A DNA stretch of 64,000 nt from Haliscomenobacter sp040401995 (GCA_040401995.1 JBBANM010000005.1:1-64000), one strand, 5' to 3'; numbered from the stretch's first letter, positions 35,235-44,713 are shown. Numbers and translations are program-made. Notes: generated by a model from the letters alone, not told the origin.

Positions 35235-38051
35235 ATGCCTAGAGATCACTCCATCAAATCCGTCCTTATCATTGGTAGTGGGCCAATCATCATCGGTCAA
35301 GCTTGTGAATTCGATTATTCTGGTAGCCAAGCTTCCAGATCTCTCCGTGAGGAAGGCATCGAGGTGTCTTTGATCAATTCAAACCCGGCTACGATCATGA
35401 CCGATCCGGTTACAGCCGACAATATTTATTTGTTGCCCTTGACCACGGAAAGTATTGTTAAAATCCTAGAAGAAAGACAGATTGATGCAGTGCTACCAAC
35501 CATGGGTGGACAAACCGCGCTCAACTTGGCCATCGAAGCCGACAAGTTAGGAATCTGGGAAAAATACGGCGTTCGCATGATCGGCGTAGACATCGCTGCT
35601 ATTGAACTAACTGAAAACCGGGAAGCATTCCGCCAGCACATGGTGGACATAGGCTTGGCCGTAGCGCCTTCTTTTATTGCCAATTCTTTTTTAGAAGGCA
35701 AGGAAGCTGCCCAAAAAATTGGTCTTCCCTTAGTGATTCGACCATCCTACACACTGGGCGGTAGCGGCGGCGGTATTGTTTTTAAAGAAGATGAGTTTGA
35801 TAATGCCTTGCGCAGGGGCTTGAGCGCCTCGCCAACGCACGAGGTATTGGTGGAAAAAGCGGTACTGGGCTGGAAAGAATTTGAGCTGGAATTGCTCCGC
35901 GATAAAAACGACAACATTGTCATCATCTGTACGGTGGAAAACCTAGATCCTATGGGTATCCACACTGGCGATAGTATCACTGTTGCTCCGGCCATGACGC
36001 TTTCGGATACGGCTTATCAAGATATGCGCGATCAGGCCATCAAAGCCATGCGATCGTTGGGTAATTTTTCGGGGGGCTGTAATATTCAGTTTGCCCAGGA
36101 TCCAGAGACTGAGCAACTCATCGTGATCGAGATCAATCCGCGGGTATCGCGTTCTTCGGCTTTGGCCAGTAAAGCCACGGGGTATCCTATTGCTAAAATC
36201 GCGGCAAAATTAGCGATTGGCTATCATTTAGATGAACTGAAAAATCAGATCACTAAAACAACTTCAGCCTTTTTTGAACCTACCCTCGATTATGTGATCG
36301 TGAAAATGCCGCGTTGGAACTTTGAAAAATTCCAAGGCGCCGACCATCGTTTGGGTATTCAAATGAAATCGGTGGGCGAAGTAATGGCCATTGGCCGCAA
36401 TTTTCTGGAAGCCCTGCAGAAAGCTTGTCAATCTTTGGAAAACGGTCGCAAAGGATTGGGCGGCGATATCAAGGAATGGATCAAAGTTGAGGATGTACTT
36501 ACCCGCCTGGAGCAAGCCAGCGGAGACCGTCTGTTTCGTCTCAAGGATGCTTTGCGCCTAGGCGTGCCTACGCAAACCATCCAAAAACTGACCAAAATCG
36601 ATCCTTGGTTCATCAAGCAGATCAAACGCTTGGTGAAATACGAAAAACAGATCCAAAAATTCAACGTACCCGAAGATATCCCCGCTGATTTTTTCCGTGA
36701 ATTGAAAGAAGTAGGCTACTCCGACGCGCAAATTGCCTGGCAAATGCGGGTTAAAGAAGATGATGTAACTCGTCATCGCAAAAAAATTGGCATTCGCCGC
36801 ACTTATAAAATGGTGGACACCTGCGCCGCCGAATTTGAAGCCAAAACGCCTTATTTCTACTCTACCTTTGATCAGGAAAACGAAAGCATTCCAACTGATC
36901 GTAAAAAAGTAATTGTACTGGGTTCTGGCCCCAACCGCATTGGACAGGGCATCGAGTTCGATTATTGCTGCGTACATGGTTTGCTGGCCATCAAAGAAGT
37001 GGGTTACGAGGCCATTATGGTCAACTGCAACCCAGAAACGGTTTCTACCGATTTCGATATGGCCGACAAGTTGTATTTCGAGCCGGTATTCTGGGAACAC
37101 CTGGAAGAAATCATTGAGCTCGAAAAACCAGAAGGCGTTATCGTACAGTTGGGTGGACAAACTGCCCTCAAATTAGCGGAAACGCTGCACGAAAGAGGCA
37201 TCAAAATCATCGGTACTGACTTCAAGTCCATGGACTTGGCGGAAGACCGCGGCGCTTTTTCCGATTTGTTGAAAAGCATCGATATTCCTTATCCTGAATA
37301 TGGTCGTGCCGAAGATGTGGATGAAGCCATCGCCATCGCTAAGCGCGTCGGTTACCCAGTATTAGTGCGCCCTTCTTATGTGTTGGGTGGCCAGTACATG
37401 CGCATCGTAATCAACGACGAAGAGCTGGAACGCCAGGTATTGAGTATTTTCAAACACCTTCCGGAAAACAAGGTATTGATCGATCACTTCTTGGAACGTG
37501 CCAAAGAAGCGGAAATCGATGCCATCTGCGACGGCGACGAAGTGCACATCATGGGCATCTGCGAACACATCGAACCGGCAGGCATCCACTCGGGCGATAG
37601 TTCGGCAGTTTTGCCAACCTATAGTTTATCGGTTGAAGCAGTGAATACCATGGTGGAATACACCGAAAAATTGGCCAAAGCACTGAACATCCGCGGATTG
37701 ATCAATGTACAGTTTGCCATCAAAGGGGACAAGGTATATGTGATTGAAGCCAACCCGCGTGCTTCGCGCACAACCCCCTTCATCGCAAAGGCCTACAAAG
37801 TACCTTATCTCAAAATCGCTACCAAGGTAATGTTGGGCACTCATAAATTGAAAGACTTTGACATCAAACCACAGCCAAGCGGTTATGCCATTAAAGTACC
37901 CGTGTTCTCGTTTGATAAGTTCCCTAATGTTGACAAAGCACTAGGGCCTGAAATGAAATCAACTGGCGAGGAGATTCGCTTTATCAAAGATTTGACCGAT
38001 CCGTTTTTCCGCGAGCTGGATCGCAATCGGAATATGTATTTGACAAGATAA
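35235..38051 (+). CDS. carB: carbamoyl-phosphate synthase large subunit, short form
   Basis: Makes carbamoyl phosphate from bicarbonate, ammonia and two ATP for arginine and pyrimidines. The 938 residues hold two ATP-grasp halves (YTLGGSGGGIV near 170 and PSYVLGGQYMRIV near 715) and the preceding GSGPIIIGQACEFDYSG and GSGPNRIGQGIEFDYC motifs. The E. coli enzyme has 1073 residues; here the protein ends soon after MKSTGEEIRF, so the C-terminal MGS allosteric domain is missing, as in several Bacteroidota. carA is not adjacent. ATG at 35235; an earlier TTG-type frame start at 35199 is rejected because the promoter lies in it. Confidence 0.95.
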   Translation: MPRDHSIKSVLIIGSGPIIIGQACEFDYSGSQASRSLREEGIEVSLINSNPATIMTDPVTADNIYLLPLTTESIVKILEERQIDAVLPTMGGQTALNLAIEADKLGIWEKYGVRMIGVDIAAIELTENREAFRQHMVDIGLAVAPSFIANSFLEGKEAAQKIGLPLVIRPSYTLGGSGGGIVFKEDEFDNALRRGLSASPTHEVLVEKAVLGWKEFELELLRDKNDNIVIICTVENLDPMGIHTGDSITVAPAMTLSDTAYQDMRDQAIKAMRSLGNFSGGCNIQFAQDPETEQLIVIEINPRVSRSSALASKATGYPIAKIAAKLAIGYHLDELKNQITKTTSAFFEPTLDYVIVKMPRWNFEKFQGADHRLGIQMKSVGEVMAIGRNFLEALQKACQSLENGRKGLGGDIKEWIKVEDVLTRLEQASGDRLFRLKDALRLGVPTQTIQKLTKIDPWFIKQIKRLVKYEKQIQKFNVPEDIPADFFRELKEVGYSDAQIAWQMRVKEDDVTRHRKKIGIRRTYKMVDTCAAEFEAKTPYFYSTFDQENESIPTDRKKVIVLGSGPNRIGQGIEFDYCCVHGLLAIKEVGYEAIMVNCNPETVSTDFDMADKLYFEPVFWEHLEEIIELEKPEGVIVQLGGQTALKLAETLHERGIKIIGTDFKSMDLAEDRGAFSDLLKSIDIPYPEYGRAEDVDEAIAIAKRVGYPVLVRPSYVLGGQYMRIVINDEELERQVLSIFKHLPENKVLIDHFLERAKEAEIDAICDGDEVHIMGICEHIEPAGIHSGDSSAVLPTYSLSVEAVNTMVEYTEKLAKALNIRGLINVQFAIKGDKVYVIEANPRASRTTPFIAKAYKVPYLKIATKVMLGTHKLKDFDIKPQPSGYAIKVPVFSFDKFPNVDKALGPEMKSTGEEIRFIKDLTDPFFRELDRNRNMYLTR

Positions 38052-38058
38052 TTTTATC

Positions 38059-38111
38059 AAAAACGGTACAGCAGTTTTTACGCGCAAGGGTTGAAGTGTT
38101 GTACCGTTTTT
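38059..38111. terminator. bidirectional terminator between carB and the oxidoreductase
   Basis: Arms of 11 bases at 38059-38069 and 38101-38111 (AAAAACGGTAC and its complement), large loop, between convergent genes; on each strand a T-run ends the hairpin. Confidence 0.75.
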
Positions 38112-39137
38112 CTATTCTTCCGTCAACACCACTACTTTTCCCACTGTTTTTCCCGACATAAACAGCTTAACTGCTTCCGGTAATTGAGAATAAGCAAAGG
38201 TATGTCCTACATGTGGTTTGCCAATGTCCATCACTTGCAGTTCGTTCAACAACTCGTTCATCAATTCTACTCGATCGTACAACCAAATGAGATTAAAACC
38301 CAGCACGCCTTTGTTTTTTTCGGGCAGTTTCTGGGGATCTACTTTGGGGCGAGTCAAAAAGTAATAGAGCAACCGCAGGTAATTGGGGCGATCTCCTACC
38401 GAAGCATAGCGCGCAGAACCGTAAGTGACTACGCGACCCATCGGGGCAAGCACATCAAACCCGAGGCTAAAATATTTCCCGCCAATCGAATCTAAAATCA
38501 AGTTAAGATCCTTCCCCCCAAATGACTTTTTGAGGTCAGCGGTAAAAGTGCCCAAATTGCGAACGATAACCTGGTCGTATCCCTCCTGTTGAAGTAAAAA
38601 ATCGACTTTACTGGGGGTACCTACTGTTCCAATGGTATATGCGCCCATTTTTTTGGCAATACGCCCCGCTAAAATCCCCACTCCGCCCGCAGCACTGTGA
38701 ATGAGCACCGTTTGTGCGGGTTTCAAATTGCCTAGTTCTTTCAAAGCGTAATAGGCAGTAAATGCTTGTACCAAATACGCAGCGCCCTCCGCAAAACTCC
38801 AGTCCGTAGGCAAAGGAACCACATACCGATGATCGATATTGATGCCGGTGGTGTAAGCGCCAAATCGCGTAAGCCCCATAATTTTATCGCCCACCTGAAC
38901 AGTATCTACCGCTGAGCCTACCTGAACCACAACACCCGCATATTCAAGACCTGGAACAAAAACGCCAGGAGGGGTGGCACCATAAAGCCCCCATATGGCA
39001 AAAATATCGGCAAAATTAAGACCGATGGCTTTGATGGCTACGGTGACTTCATGCGCAGCCGGCGCGGGCAAGCTGGAAGTAACCAGTTGCATGTTTTTAA
39101 GACTTCCTGCTTTGAGTTGGTAGGATTGAATTGACAT
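38112..39137 (-). CDS. MDR-family NADPH:quinone oxidoreductase-like
   Basis: A 341-residue zinc-free medium-chain dehydrogenase/reductase. Features are the GroES-like N-half (about 1-125, with GLNFADIFAIWG), the Rossmann half with SAAGGVGILAGRIAKKMGA near residue 149, and a C-terminal segment with GKTVGKVVVLTE. Catalytic zinc-binding Cys and His residues are not evident. It resembles VAT-1-like and quinone-reductase-like enzymes; the substrate is unknown. Convergent with carB. Confidence 0.85.
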   Translation of the reverse strand: MSIQSYQLKAGSLKNMQLVTSSLPAPAAHEVTVAIKAIGLNFADIFAIWGLYGATPPGVFVPGLEYAGVVVQVGSAVDTVQVGDKIMGLTRFGAYTTGINIDHRYVVPLPTDWSFAEGAAYLVQAFTAYYALKELGNLKPAQTVLIHSAAGGVGILAGRIAKKMGAYTIGTVGTPSKVDFLLQQEGYDQVIVRNLGTFTADLKKSFGGKDLNLILDSIGGKYFSLGFDVLAPMGRVVTYGSARYASVGDRPNYLRLLYYFLTRPKVDPQKLPEKNKGVLGFNLIWLYDRVELMNELLNELQVMDIGKPHVGHTFAYSQLPEAVKLFMSGKTVGKVVVLTEE

Positions 39138-39160
39138 AGGTGGCGGGTTGAAACGTAATG

Positions 39161-39640
39161 CTATTTTTTTCTAGCTATTTTGGTTTTTTCGATGCCAAAG
39201 TTTAGGCCATTCAAACCACTGAGGTTTTCCTTGCGCATGTTTTGTAGAAAAACGAACTGGTATTCGCCGATTTGATTGAAAAAAGCATGCTCTTGCATGG
39301 GAATGCGTAGTTTGCACTGGCTGCCGCTGCAATTGCCGTTCCAGTTCCCGGCCTGATCAGCCAATTGAAAAGACACGATTTTACTGACTTTTTTACCATC
39401 TGGAAAAACAGTGCGGATCAAGACGTATAAATTTTGAAAATCGTATTCATCGCTGTGCGCCACATCAACGTAGATGTTGTACAGTTTTGAAGTATCTTGA
39501 ATATTGACTTTGAATACGCAAGAATCAGCATACGTCCATACGTCTTTAGGAAAATCATGTGATTCTTTGATAATGAAATCAGGCCCGCAAGCAACCAGCA
39601 GGACAGAAAAAACGGTCAGAGCCCTAAGAATGCGCTTCAT
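39161..39640 (-). CDS. gldH: gliding motility lipoprotein GldH
   Basis: A 159-residue lipoprotein with lipobox LVAC (Cys18). The mature domain (DFPKDVWTYADSCVFKV, then NLYVLIRTVFPDGKKVS and FLQNMRKENLSGLNGLNFGIEK) fits GldH of Flavobacterium. Its exact task in gliding is unknown. It stands apart from gldB (8154-9194) and from other T9SS machinery genes. A copy of MITE family B begins 16 bases upstream of its start on the minus-strand side, so its promoter region contains that element. Confidence 0.85.
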   Translation of the reverse strand: MKRILRALTVFSVLLVACGPDFIIKESHDFPKDVWTYADSCVFKVNIQDTSKLYNIYVDVAHSDEYDFQNLYVLIRTVFPDGKKVSKIVSFQLADQAGNWNGNCSGSQCKLRIPMQEHAFFNQIGEYQFVFLQNMRKENLSGLNGLNFGIEKTKIARKK

Positions 39641-39655
39641 ATTTTGATCAATTTA

Positions 39656-39838
39656 AGAGTGTGTTTGGATTTTTTATTCGCGCTGCAAATGGCCAAAATT
39701 CGCCCCAACTTCATTGCGAAAATACTCATGTAGCGCTGACCTGTCCTCGACAAAGTCGGGATACATTCCGTTTTTCGTGCTTCGTTGGTGCAAATTTTGA
39801 CTCACTACGCTTACAAACTAAAAATCCAAACACACTCT
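39656..39838. mobile_element. MITE family B, copy 2
   Basis: A 183-base element, inverted relative to copy 1 (14838-15044). Ends AGAGTGTGTTTGGATTTTT and complement; TAA at 39654-39656 and 39838-39840. The two copies are alike along most of their length, the interior reading GGACAGGTCAGCGCTACATG in the orientation of copy 1. It lies upstream of gldH and downstream of dnaJ. Confidence 0.82.
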
Positions 39839-39863
39839 AACTTAAAAAAGCAAAATAAAAAAA

Positions 39864-39887
39864 ACGGCAGATGAAATGATCTGCCGT
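39864..39887 (-). terminator. terminator after dnaJ
   Basis: ACGGCAGAT (39864-39872) and its complement (39879-39887) around a 6-base loop, followed on the minus strand by an eight-base T-run. Confidence 0.85.
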
Positions 39888-39932
39888 TCTTTTCGTACGC
39901 CAAACGCGCCAAATGGTCAGCTTGGTGTGCGA

Positions 39933-41099
39933 TTATTTGAAATAGTCCCGCATTTTTTCGAATAAAGTCCGCTCCGATTTACCCGGTGTGGGTTGAAAAT
40001 TGGGCATGGTGCGCAATTTTTCGAGCAATACTTTCTCCTCCGCGTTGAATTTTTTGGGTGTCCAAACATTCACGTGGATCAGTTGATCGCCACGGCCATA
40101 AGCTTGCACCGCAGGAAGTCCTTTTTCTTTGAGGCGAAAAATTTTGCCCGATTGGGTGCCGGGTGGAATTTTGATTTTCACGTCGCCATCCAAAGTAGGC
40201 ACATCCTCTGAAGCGCCCAAAGCGGCATCCGCAAAGTTGAGGTACATCTCGTAGATCACATTTTGCCCATCACGTTGAAGATGATCGTGCGGTTTTTCTT
40301 CGATGGTAATGAGCAAGTCTCCGGCCGGACCGCCTTGGGGGCCCGCATTGCCCTTGCCGCGCATTTGCAACTGCATGCCTTCTTCTACACCTGCTGGGAT
40401 ATCGATATCGATGGTTTCTTCGCCTTCCATGCGGCCGCTGCCTTTGCAGTTACTACAAGAGCTGGTAATCACCGTTCCGCGGCCTTCGCAGGTAGGACAA
40501 GCCACCGTGGTTTGCATTTGTCCAAGAAAAGTATTGCGTACCTGACGCACATAACCGCCGCCATTACAAGTGTTGCAGGTCTTTACTGAGCCGGTATCTT
40601 TGGCGCCGCTGCCATTGCAGACGTTACAACTTACCTGTTTGCGAACTTTTATTTTTTTCGCTACGCCATTGGCAATTTCTTCCAAAGTGAGCGCTACTTT
40701 GATTCTAAGGTTGGCGCCTTTTTGACCAGCTGGCCGTCCGCCGCCTTGCCGTCCGCCGCCTCTTCCAAAAATATCGCCGAAAGGAGAATCGCCAAAAATA
40801 TCGCCAAACTGACTAAAGATGTCATCCATTGACATACCGCCGCCGTTGAAACCGCCGCCGCCGCCCATGCTTCCATCAAAAGCAGCATGGCCAAAGCGGT
40901 CGTAGCGCGCACGTTTGTCGTCGTCGCTCAACACATCATAAGCTTCAGCAGCCTCCTTAAATTTGTCTTCCGCAGTTTTGTCACCAGGGTTTTTATCCGG
41001 GTGGAACTGCACGGCCAATTTCCGGTATGATTTTTTTATCGCATCGGCATCGGCATTTTTTGGAACGCCGAGTACTTCGTAATAATCCCTTTTAGCCAT
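39933..41099 (-). CDS. dnaJ: chaperone DnaJ
   Basis: Type I Hsp40 co-chaperone of DnaK. The 388-residue protein has the J domain with HPD at 33-35, a Gly/Phe-rich linker (about 76-115), four zinc-finger CxxCxGxG repeats (CNVCNGSG, CNTCNGGG, CPTCEGRG, CSNCKGSG; about 155-215) and the C-terminal peptide-binding domain. It lies 83 bases after grpE on the same strand. dnaK is not in the window. Confidence 0.97.
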   Translation of the reverse strand: MAKRDYYEVLGVPKNADADAIKKSYRKLAVQFHPDKNPGDKTAEDKFKEAAEAYDVLSDDDKRARYDRFGHAAFDGSMGGGGGFNGGGMSMDDIFSQFGDIFGDSPFGDIFGRGGGRQGGGRPAGQKGANLRIKVALTLEEIANGVAKKIKVRKQVSCNVCNGSGAKDTGSVKTCNTCNGGGYVRQVRNTFLGQMQTTVACPTCEGRGTVITSSCSNCKGSGRMEGEETIDIDIPAGVEEGMQLQMRGKGNAGPQGGPAGDLLITIEEKPHDHLQRDGQNVIYEMYLNFADAALGASEDVPTLDGDVKIKIPPGTQSGKIFRLKEKGLPAVQAYGRGDQLIHVNVWTPKKFNAEEKVLLEKLRTMPNFQPTPGKSERTLFEKMRDYFK

Positions 41100-41182
41100 G
41101 ATTTGTGATTTTGGAAATGGTCGCTTTTTTCAACGTACCGGTAAAACACCGTTCATCGGTCGTTGATTAATCAGCAACAGAA

Positions 41183-41794
41183 TTAATTACCCACTACTAC
41201 TTTGGCGTGGCGGATAATTTTGTCTTTAATTTTGTACCCCTTTTCAACGGTGTCCACTACTTTCCCTTTAAGGTCTGGCGAAGGAGCAGGGATTTCAGTG
41301 ATGGCTTCATGAAATTCCGGGTCAAAAGCTTGTCCGGTGCTTTCCATTTCTTCCAATCCCTGATTTTTCAGCGTGGTGTATAGCTTATGGTAAACCAAAT
41401 TGACGCCTGCTGGGAAAGGTTCATTGCTTCCTCCAAGTTCGGCCATTTTTTTTGCGCGATCAAAATCATCCAATACCGGCAACAAAGACTTGATGGTGTC
41501 TTGGGCTGCAGTACTGAGTAGATCTAGCTTTTCGCGAAGACTGCGTTTTTTGAAATTGTCAAATTCGGCGTAGGTCCGCAGGAATTTGTCGCGCAGTTCT
41601 TCATTTTCCTTCTGCAGTTGCAAGAATTTCTCTTCCATAGTTGGTTCAGCCTTAGGAGTAGCATCATTGACCGCAGCGGTTTGTTCTTCTGTGTTGGTTG
41701 ATTCCTGCGTGGTTGCCGCAGTTGAATCATCCAATGTTGGGTTATCGTTATCCAGTTGGTTCACTGTTGTTGATTTTTTGAAAAAACAATCCAC
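41183..41794 (-). CDS. grpE: nucleotide exchange factor GrpE
   Basis: Exchange factor for DnaK. The 203-residue protein has an acidic, disordered N-terminal region (about 1-50), a coiled-coil dimerisation region with LRTYAEFDNFKKRSLREK (about 70-87), and a C-terminal beta domain with VVDTVEKGYKI and HAKVVVGN. The start is GTG at 41794; no ATG lies before the conserved helix, so it is the best choice. grpE-dnaJ form an operon. Confidence 0.92.
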   Translation of the reverse strand: MDCFFKKSTTVNQLDNDNPTLDDSTAATTQESTNTEEQTAAVNDATPKAEPTMEEKFLQLQKENEELRDKFLRTYAEFDNFKKRSLREKLDLLSTAAQDTIKSLLPVLDDFDRAKKMAELGGSNEPFPAGVNLVYHKLYTTLKNQGLEEMESTGQAFDPEFHEAITEIPAPSPDLKGKVVDTVEKGYKIKDKIIRHAKVVVGN

Positions 41795-41892
41795 AATTTC
41801 TTTGCCAGGAATGTATTTTGGTCATTTTGTCAGCAAGTTTTAATAAAACCTGACAGGTAAGAGCCGTTTATCAAACCATTTGTCAATGTGAC

Positions 41893-42432
41893 TTATCGGC
41901 GGCGTTGCAGCAATTCGTCGATTTCAGTAGTCCCTAGGTTTACGCCCATTACCTTTCCATCCGGGTTGATGAGGTAAGAAGAGGGGAGTGACCGAATTTT
42001 AAAGATTAAGGCAACCGGAGAATTGATAAATCGGAGGTTAGATGCTTGATCCATGATCTGAATAGGCCAACTGAGTGCATCTTGGGCGATGGCCCGTTTC
42101 CAGCTCTCTGTATTGCGCTCGATGGCTACGCTCACGATGGTAAATTGCGATCCATCTTTAAATTTAACGCCTTGGTAGCGGTTGTACAGCTGCACCAAGT
42201 TGGGGTTTTCCATACGGCAAGGGCCGCACCAACTGCCCCAAAAATCGAGTAACACGTACTGGCCGCGGAGAGAAGAAAGCGTGAATTTTTCACCCGAAAT
42301 GGTTTGAGCAGTAAAATCGGGAACCGTATGCCCGTTTACAAACTTTGGTTTTTGGTAAAAATATTTGCCAACGTATATCGCCGCCACTGCCAATAACAGT
42401 ACTAGTAAAAATTGATTAAAGGAGAGTTTCAT
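41893..42432 (-). CDS. TlpA-family thioredoxin-like protein
   Basis: A 179-residue membrane-anchored thioredoxin-fold protein. It has an N-terminal transmembrane or signal segment (about 6-22), then the AhpC/TSA-Redoxin-like fold with redox motif CGPC at residues 69-72 (WGSWCGPCR) and the cis-Pro region SLPSSYLINPDG. Periplasmic thiol-disulphide exchange is the family role, often for cytochrome c maturation or oxidative protection; the partner is unknown. Confidence 0.88.
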   Translation of the reverse strand: MKLSFNQFLLVLLLAVAAIYVGKYFYQKPKFVNGHTVPDFTAQTISGEKFTLSSLRGQYVLLDFWGSWCGPCRMENPNLVQLYNRYQGVKFKDGSQFTIVSVAIERNTESWKRAIAQDALSWPIQIMDQASNLRFINSPVALIFKIRSLPSSYLINPDGKVMGVNLGTTEIDELLQRRR

Positions 42433-42460
42433 AAATGGTTGATCTTTTTGATGAGGATAA

Positions 42461-42490
42461 GTGCTTGTTCAGATTTCGGATTCTAGCCTC
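42461..42490. mobile_element. MITE family A, one-ended remnant
   Basis: GCTTGTTCAGATTTCGGATT matches the complement of the right end of the copy at 23638-23798, so it is an inverted fragment; no second end follows. Confidence 0.55.
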
Positions 42491-42582
42491 AAAGTTCTAA
42501 ACTTCCCTAAAAGTGAAGTATAATTATATCGCAACAGTTTAGAATTAACCTCCCAATCCACAGCTGTTGACTGGAAAAATTA

Positions 42583-42610
42583 TTTGCATAACCGATAAAT
42601 GTTATTTTTG
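42583..42610 (+). promoter_or_regulatory. promoter of the flavin reductase gene
   Basis: TTTG at 42583-42586, 16 bases, then TATTTTTG at 42603-42610. Both boxes of the Bacteroidota promoter are present, with slightly short spacing; the ATG follows at 42633. Confidence 0.6.
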
Positions 42611-42632
42611 TAGCAACTAATCCTTGATTGTT

Positions 42633-43514
42633 ATGCGGATGATTGATCCTATGCAGGTTTCCCAGCTAGAACTATACGGTTTGTTGGTCGGTATTGTTGC
42701 CCCTCGCCCCATTGCTTTCGTGAGCACCATGGATGCGGATGGGAACCCGAATTTAGCACCCTATAGCTTTTTTAATTTGTTTAGCTCCGCGCCGCCCATC
42801 TTGGTTTTTTCATCCAATCGCCGTGCCGGTAGCAACACCACCAAAGATACGCTGAACAACGTAATGACCACCAAAGAAGTGGTGGTGAACGTTGTTTCTT
42901 GCGATATTGTCCGCCAAATGTCGCTTACCAGTATTGAATATCCTGGTGACGTAAACGAGTTTGAAAAAGCCGGTTTTACGCCCTTGCCTTCCGATTTGGT
43001 TAAACCGTTTCGAGTAAAAGAATCACCCGCTCAGATGGAGTGCAAAGTGATAGACATCATCACATTGGGCGATCAGGCTGGTGCCGGACACCTTATTATT
43101 TGCGAAATTGTGCGCATCCACGTCAATGAATCCATTTTTGACGCCGAAGGTCGGGTAGATCCCCAGCGAATAGATTTGATGGGAAGATTAGGCCGGGCAT
43201 TTTATGTCCGCGCCAGTGACGAGGCCATTCATACCATCTTCCGCCCAACCGATAAAATGGCCATTGGCTTTGATCAATTGCCAGCAAATATACGCTGGAG
43301 CAAGATTCTTACGGGTAACGACCTGGGGCAACTGGCGGGAATCCAAACTCCGCCTACGACTGAAGTATTGGCAGAATTGGCCAAAACACCAGAAATAGCG
43401 GCCATTCTGAACGATACCGAGGCCACAGAAAAATTACATCGCTTGGCACAAATTGAGCTGGCCAAAGAAAATGTGGATTTCGCCGCGCAACTCGCCTGGC
43501 TGACTGCTCAATAA
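42633..43514 (+). CDS. flavin reductase family protein
   Basis: A 293-residue FMN-binding split-barrel protein of the flavin-reductase-like family. The N-terminal half carries GIVAPRPIAFVSTMDADGN and LAPYSFFNLFSSAPP (FMN-phosphate-binding region). The C-terminal part (about 200-293) is an extra helical segment. It may reduce flavin for a partner oxygenase or itself act on a substrate; unknown. ATG at 42633 fits the promoter; a second ATG at 42639 is possible, and a TTG at 42624 is less likely. Confidence 0.85.
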   Translation: MRMIDPMQVSQLELYGLLVGIVAPRPIAFVSTMDADGNPNLAPYSFFNLFSSAPPILVFSSNRRAGSNTTKDTLNNVMTTKEVVVNVVSCDIVRQMSLTSIEYPGDVNEFEKAGFTPLPSDLVKPFRVKESPAQMECKVIDIITLGDQAGAGHLIICEIVRIHVNESIFDAEGRVDPQRIDLMGRLGRAFYVRASDEAIHTIFRPTDKMAIGFDQLPANIRWSKILTGNDLGQLAGIQTPPTTEVLAELAKTPEIAAILNDTEATEKLHRLAQIELAKENVDFAAQLAWLTAQ

Positions 43515-43523
43515 AACATTCAT

Positions 43524-44531
43524 TTACACATTAGCGCCACTAAAATCGATCTCCGTATTATCACCAATGTTCAGACTTTGGCGCATACCCGTGATGGCGG
43601 CGTCGTTGCCCACTACCGATTTTTGCAGAATGATTTCCTGGATGCTGGCATAATTGCCGATGATGGAGTTGCGCACAATGGAGTAGTCGATTTTGACATT
43701 GTGCCCAATAGTGACATGCGGCCCAATAACCGAGTTGGTGATCACGCAATCATTACCAATGGAAACCGGATGGATAAAAATGGAATTGTTGTGCGGCGGT
43801 AAATCCAGATCAGCATAGCCTTCCCGATCGAGCAAAATAGCGTTGGTTTCCAGCAATACGTCTTTTTTACCACAATCAAACCAGTTATCCACCTCGATGG
43901 TGCTGAACTGTTGTCCTTGGTCAATCATGCGCATGAGCGCGTCGGTAAGCGGAAATTCGCCTTCGGTGCGTAGGTTGTTGCTGATGTTGTACTCCACCGC
44001 TTCAATCAATTCAGGCGCTGATTTGATTTTATAAAAACCCACCATTGCCATATTCGACTTGGGAATTCGTGGTTTTTCCACCATGCGATTTACCAAGCCA
44101 TCTTCGCCGTATTCCACCACGCCAAATTCGCGGGGATCTTTCACTTTTTTTACGCCGAGGCAATTGTAAGGCTCGGCTACTACCCGTTGAAAATCAAGAT
44201 CGATGATAGAGTCGCCAAAAAATATATACACGTCTTCGGCATCGCGAAGGGCTTCGCGAGCCGTCCAGATGGCATGCGCCGAACCCAAACGTACTTCCTG
44301 ATTGACAAAAGTTTTATTGAGGTCTGGGTAGGCCTGCTCTACGTAGTTTTTAATTTTTTCCCCCAAATAACCGATCACAAACACAAAATCGCGAATACCA
44401 ACACCCACCAATTGGTCAATGATAAAAGATAAAATGGGTTTACCGGCCACTGGAATCAAGGGCTTGGGTTGCGTGTAGGTGAGCGGGCGCAGGCGGGTAC
44501 CTGCTCCTGCAACGGGAATGATGGCTTTCAT
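43524..44531 (-). CDS. sugar-phosphate nucleotidyltransferase with C-terminal hexapeptide repeats
   Basis: A 335-residue NDP-sugar synthase of the RmlA/GlmU-like group: the nucleotide-binding GAGTRLRPLTYTQPKPLIP (10-28) is followed by a Rossmann-like domain (about 1-235), then left-handed beta-helix repeats (about 245-320; VSIGNDCVITNSVIGPHVTI). Family members make UDP- or dTDP-sugars for polysaccharides. The specific sugar is unknown. The start ATG at 44531 is set by the family N-terminus. Convergent with the flavin reductase gene, 9 bases apart. Confidence 0.85.
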   Translation of the reverse strand: MKAIIPVAGAGTRLRPLTYTQPKPLIPVAGKPILSFIIDQLVGVGIRDFVFVIGYLGEKIKNYVEQAYPDLNKTFVNQEVRLGSAHAIWTAREALRDAEDVYIFFGDSIIDLDFQRVVAEPYNCLGVKKVKDPREFGVVEYGEDGLVNRMVEKPRIPKSNMAMVGFYKIKSAPELIEAVEYNISNNLRTEGEFPLTDALMRMIDQGQQFSTIEVDNWFDCGKKDVLLETNAILLDREGYADLDLPPHNNSIFIHPVSIGNDCVITNSVIGPHVTIGHNVKIDYSIVRNSIIGNYASIQEIILQKSVVGNDAAITGMRQSLNIGDNTEIDFSGANV

Positions 44532-44686
44532 GATTTGGGCTTTATGGAAATGTACATTTGTATACACCAAAGTGGAGTACAAAAATAGGCACATTTCACT
44601 TATCGATTCCAATATCTGGATTCGGGATGAGATACTAAAACTAAAAAACGATTTATTTTTTTTGACATAGCCCCATAAACAAAAAA

Positions 44687-44713
44687 GAGGCCGCTGAATG
44701 CACAGCTGGCCTC
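44687..44713 (-). terminator. terminator of the atp operon
   Basis: GAGGCC-GCTG (44687-44696) pairs with CAGC-T-GGCCTC (44703-44713), followed on the minus strand by a T-run. It lies about 100 bases after the atpG stop codon. Confidence 0.75.

Noticed and set aside
36558..37160. 200-codon open frame on the minus strand inside carB
   Set aside because: It is a shadow of the highly conserved carB coding sequence.
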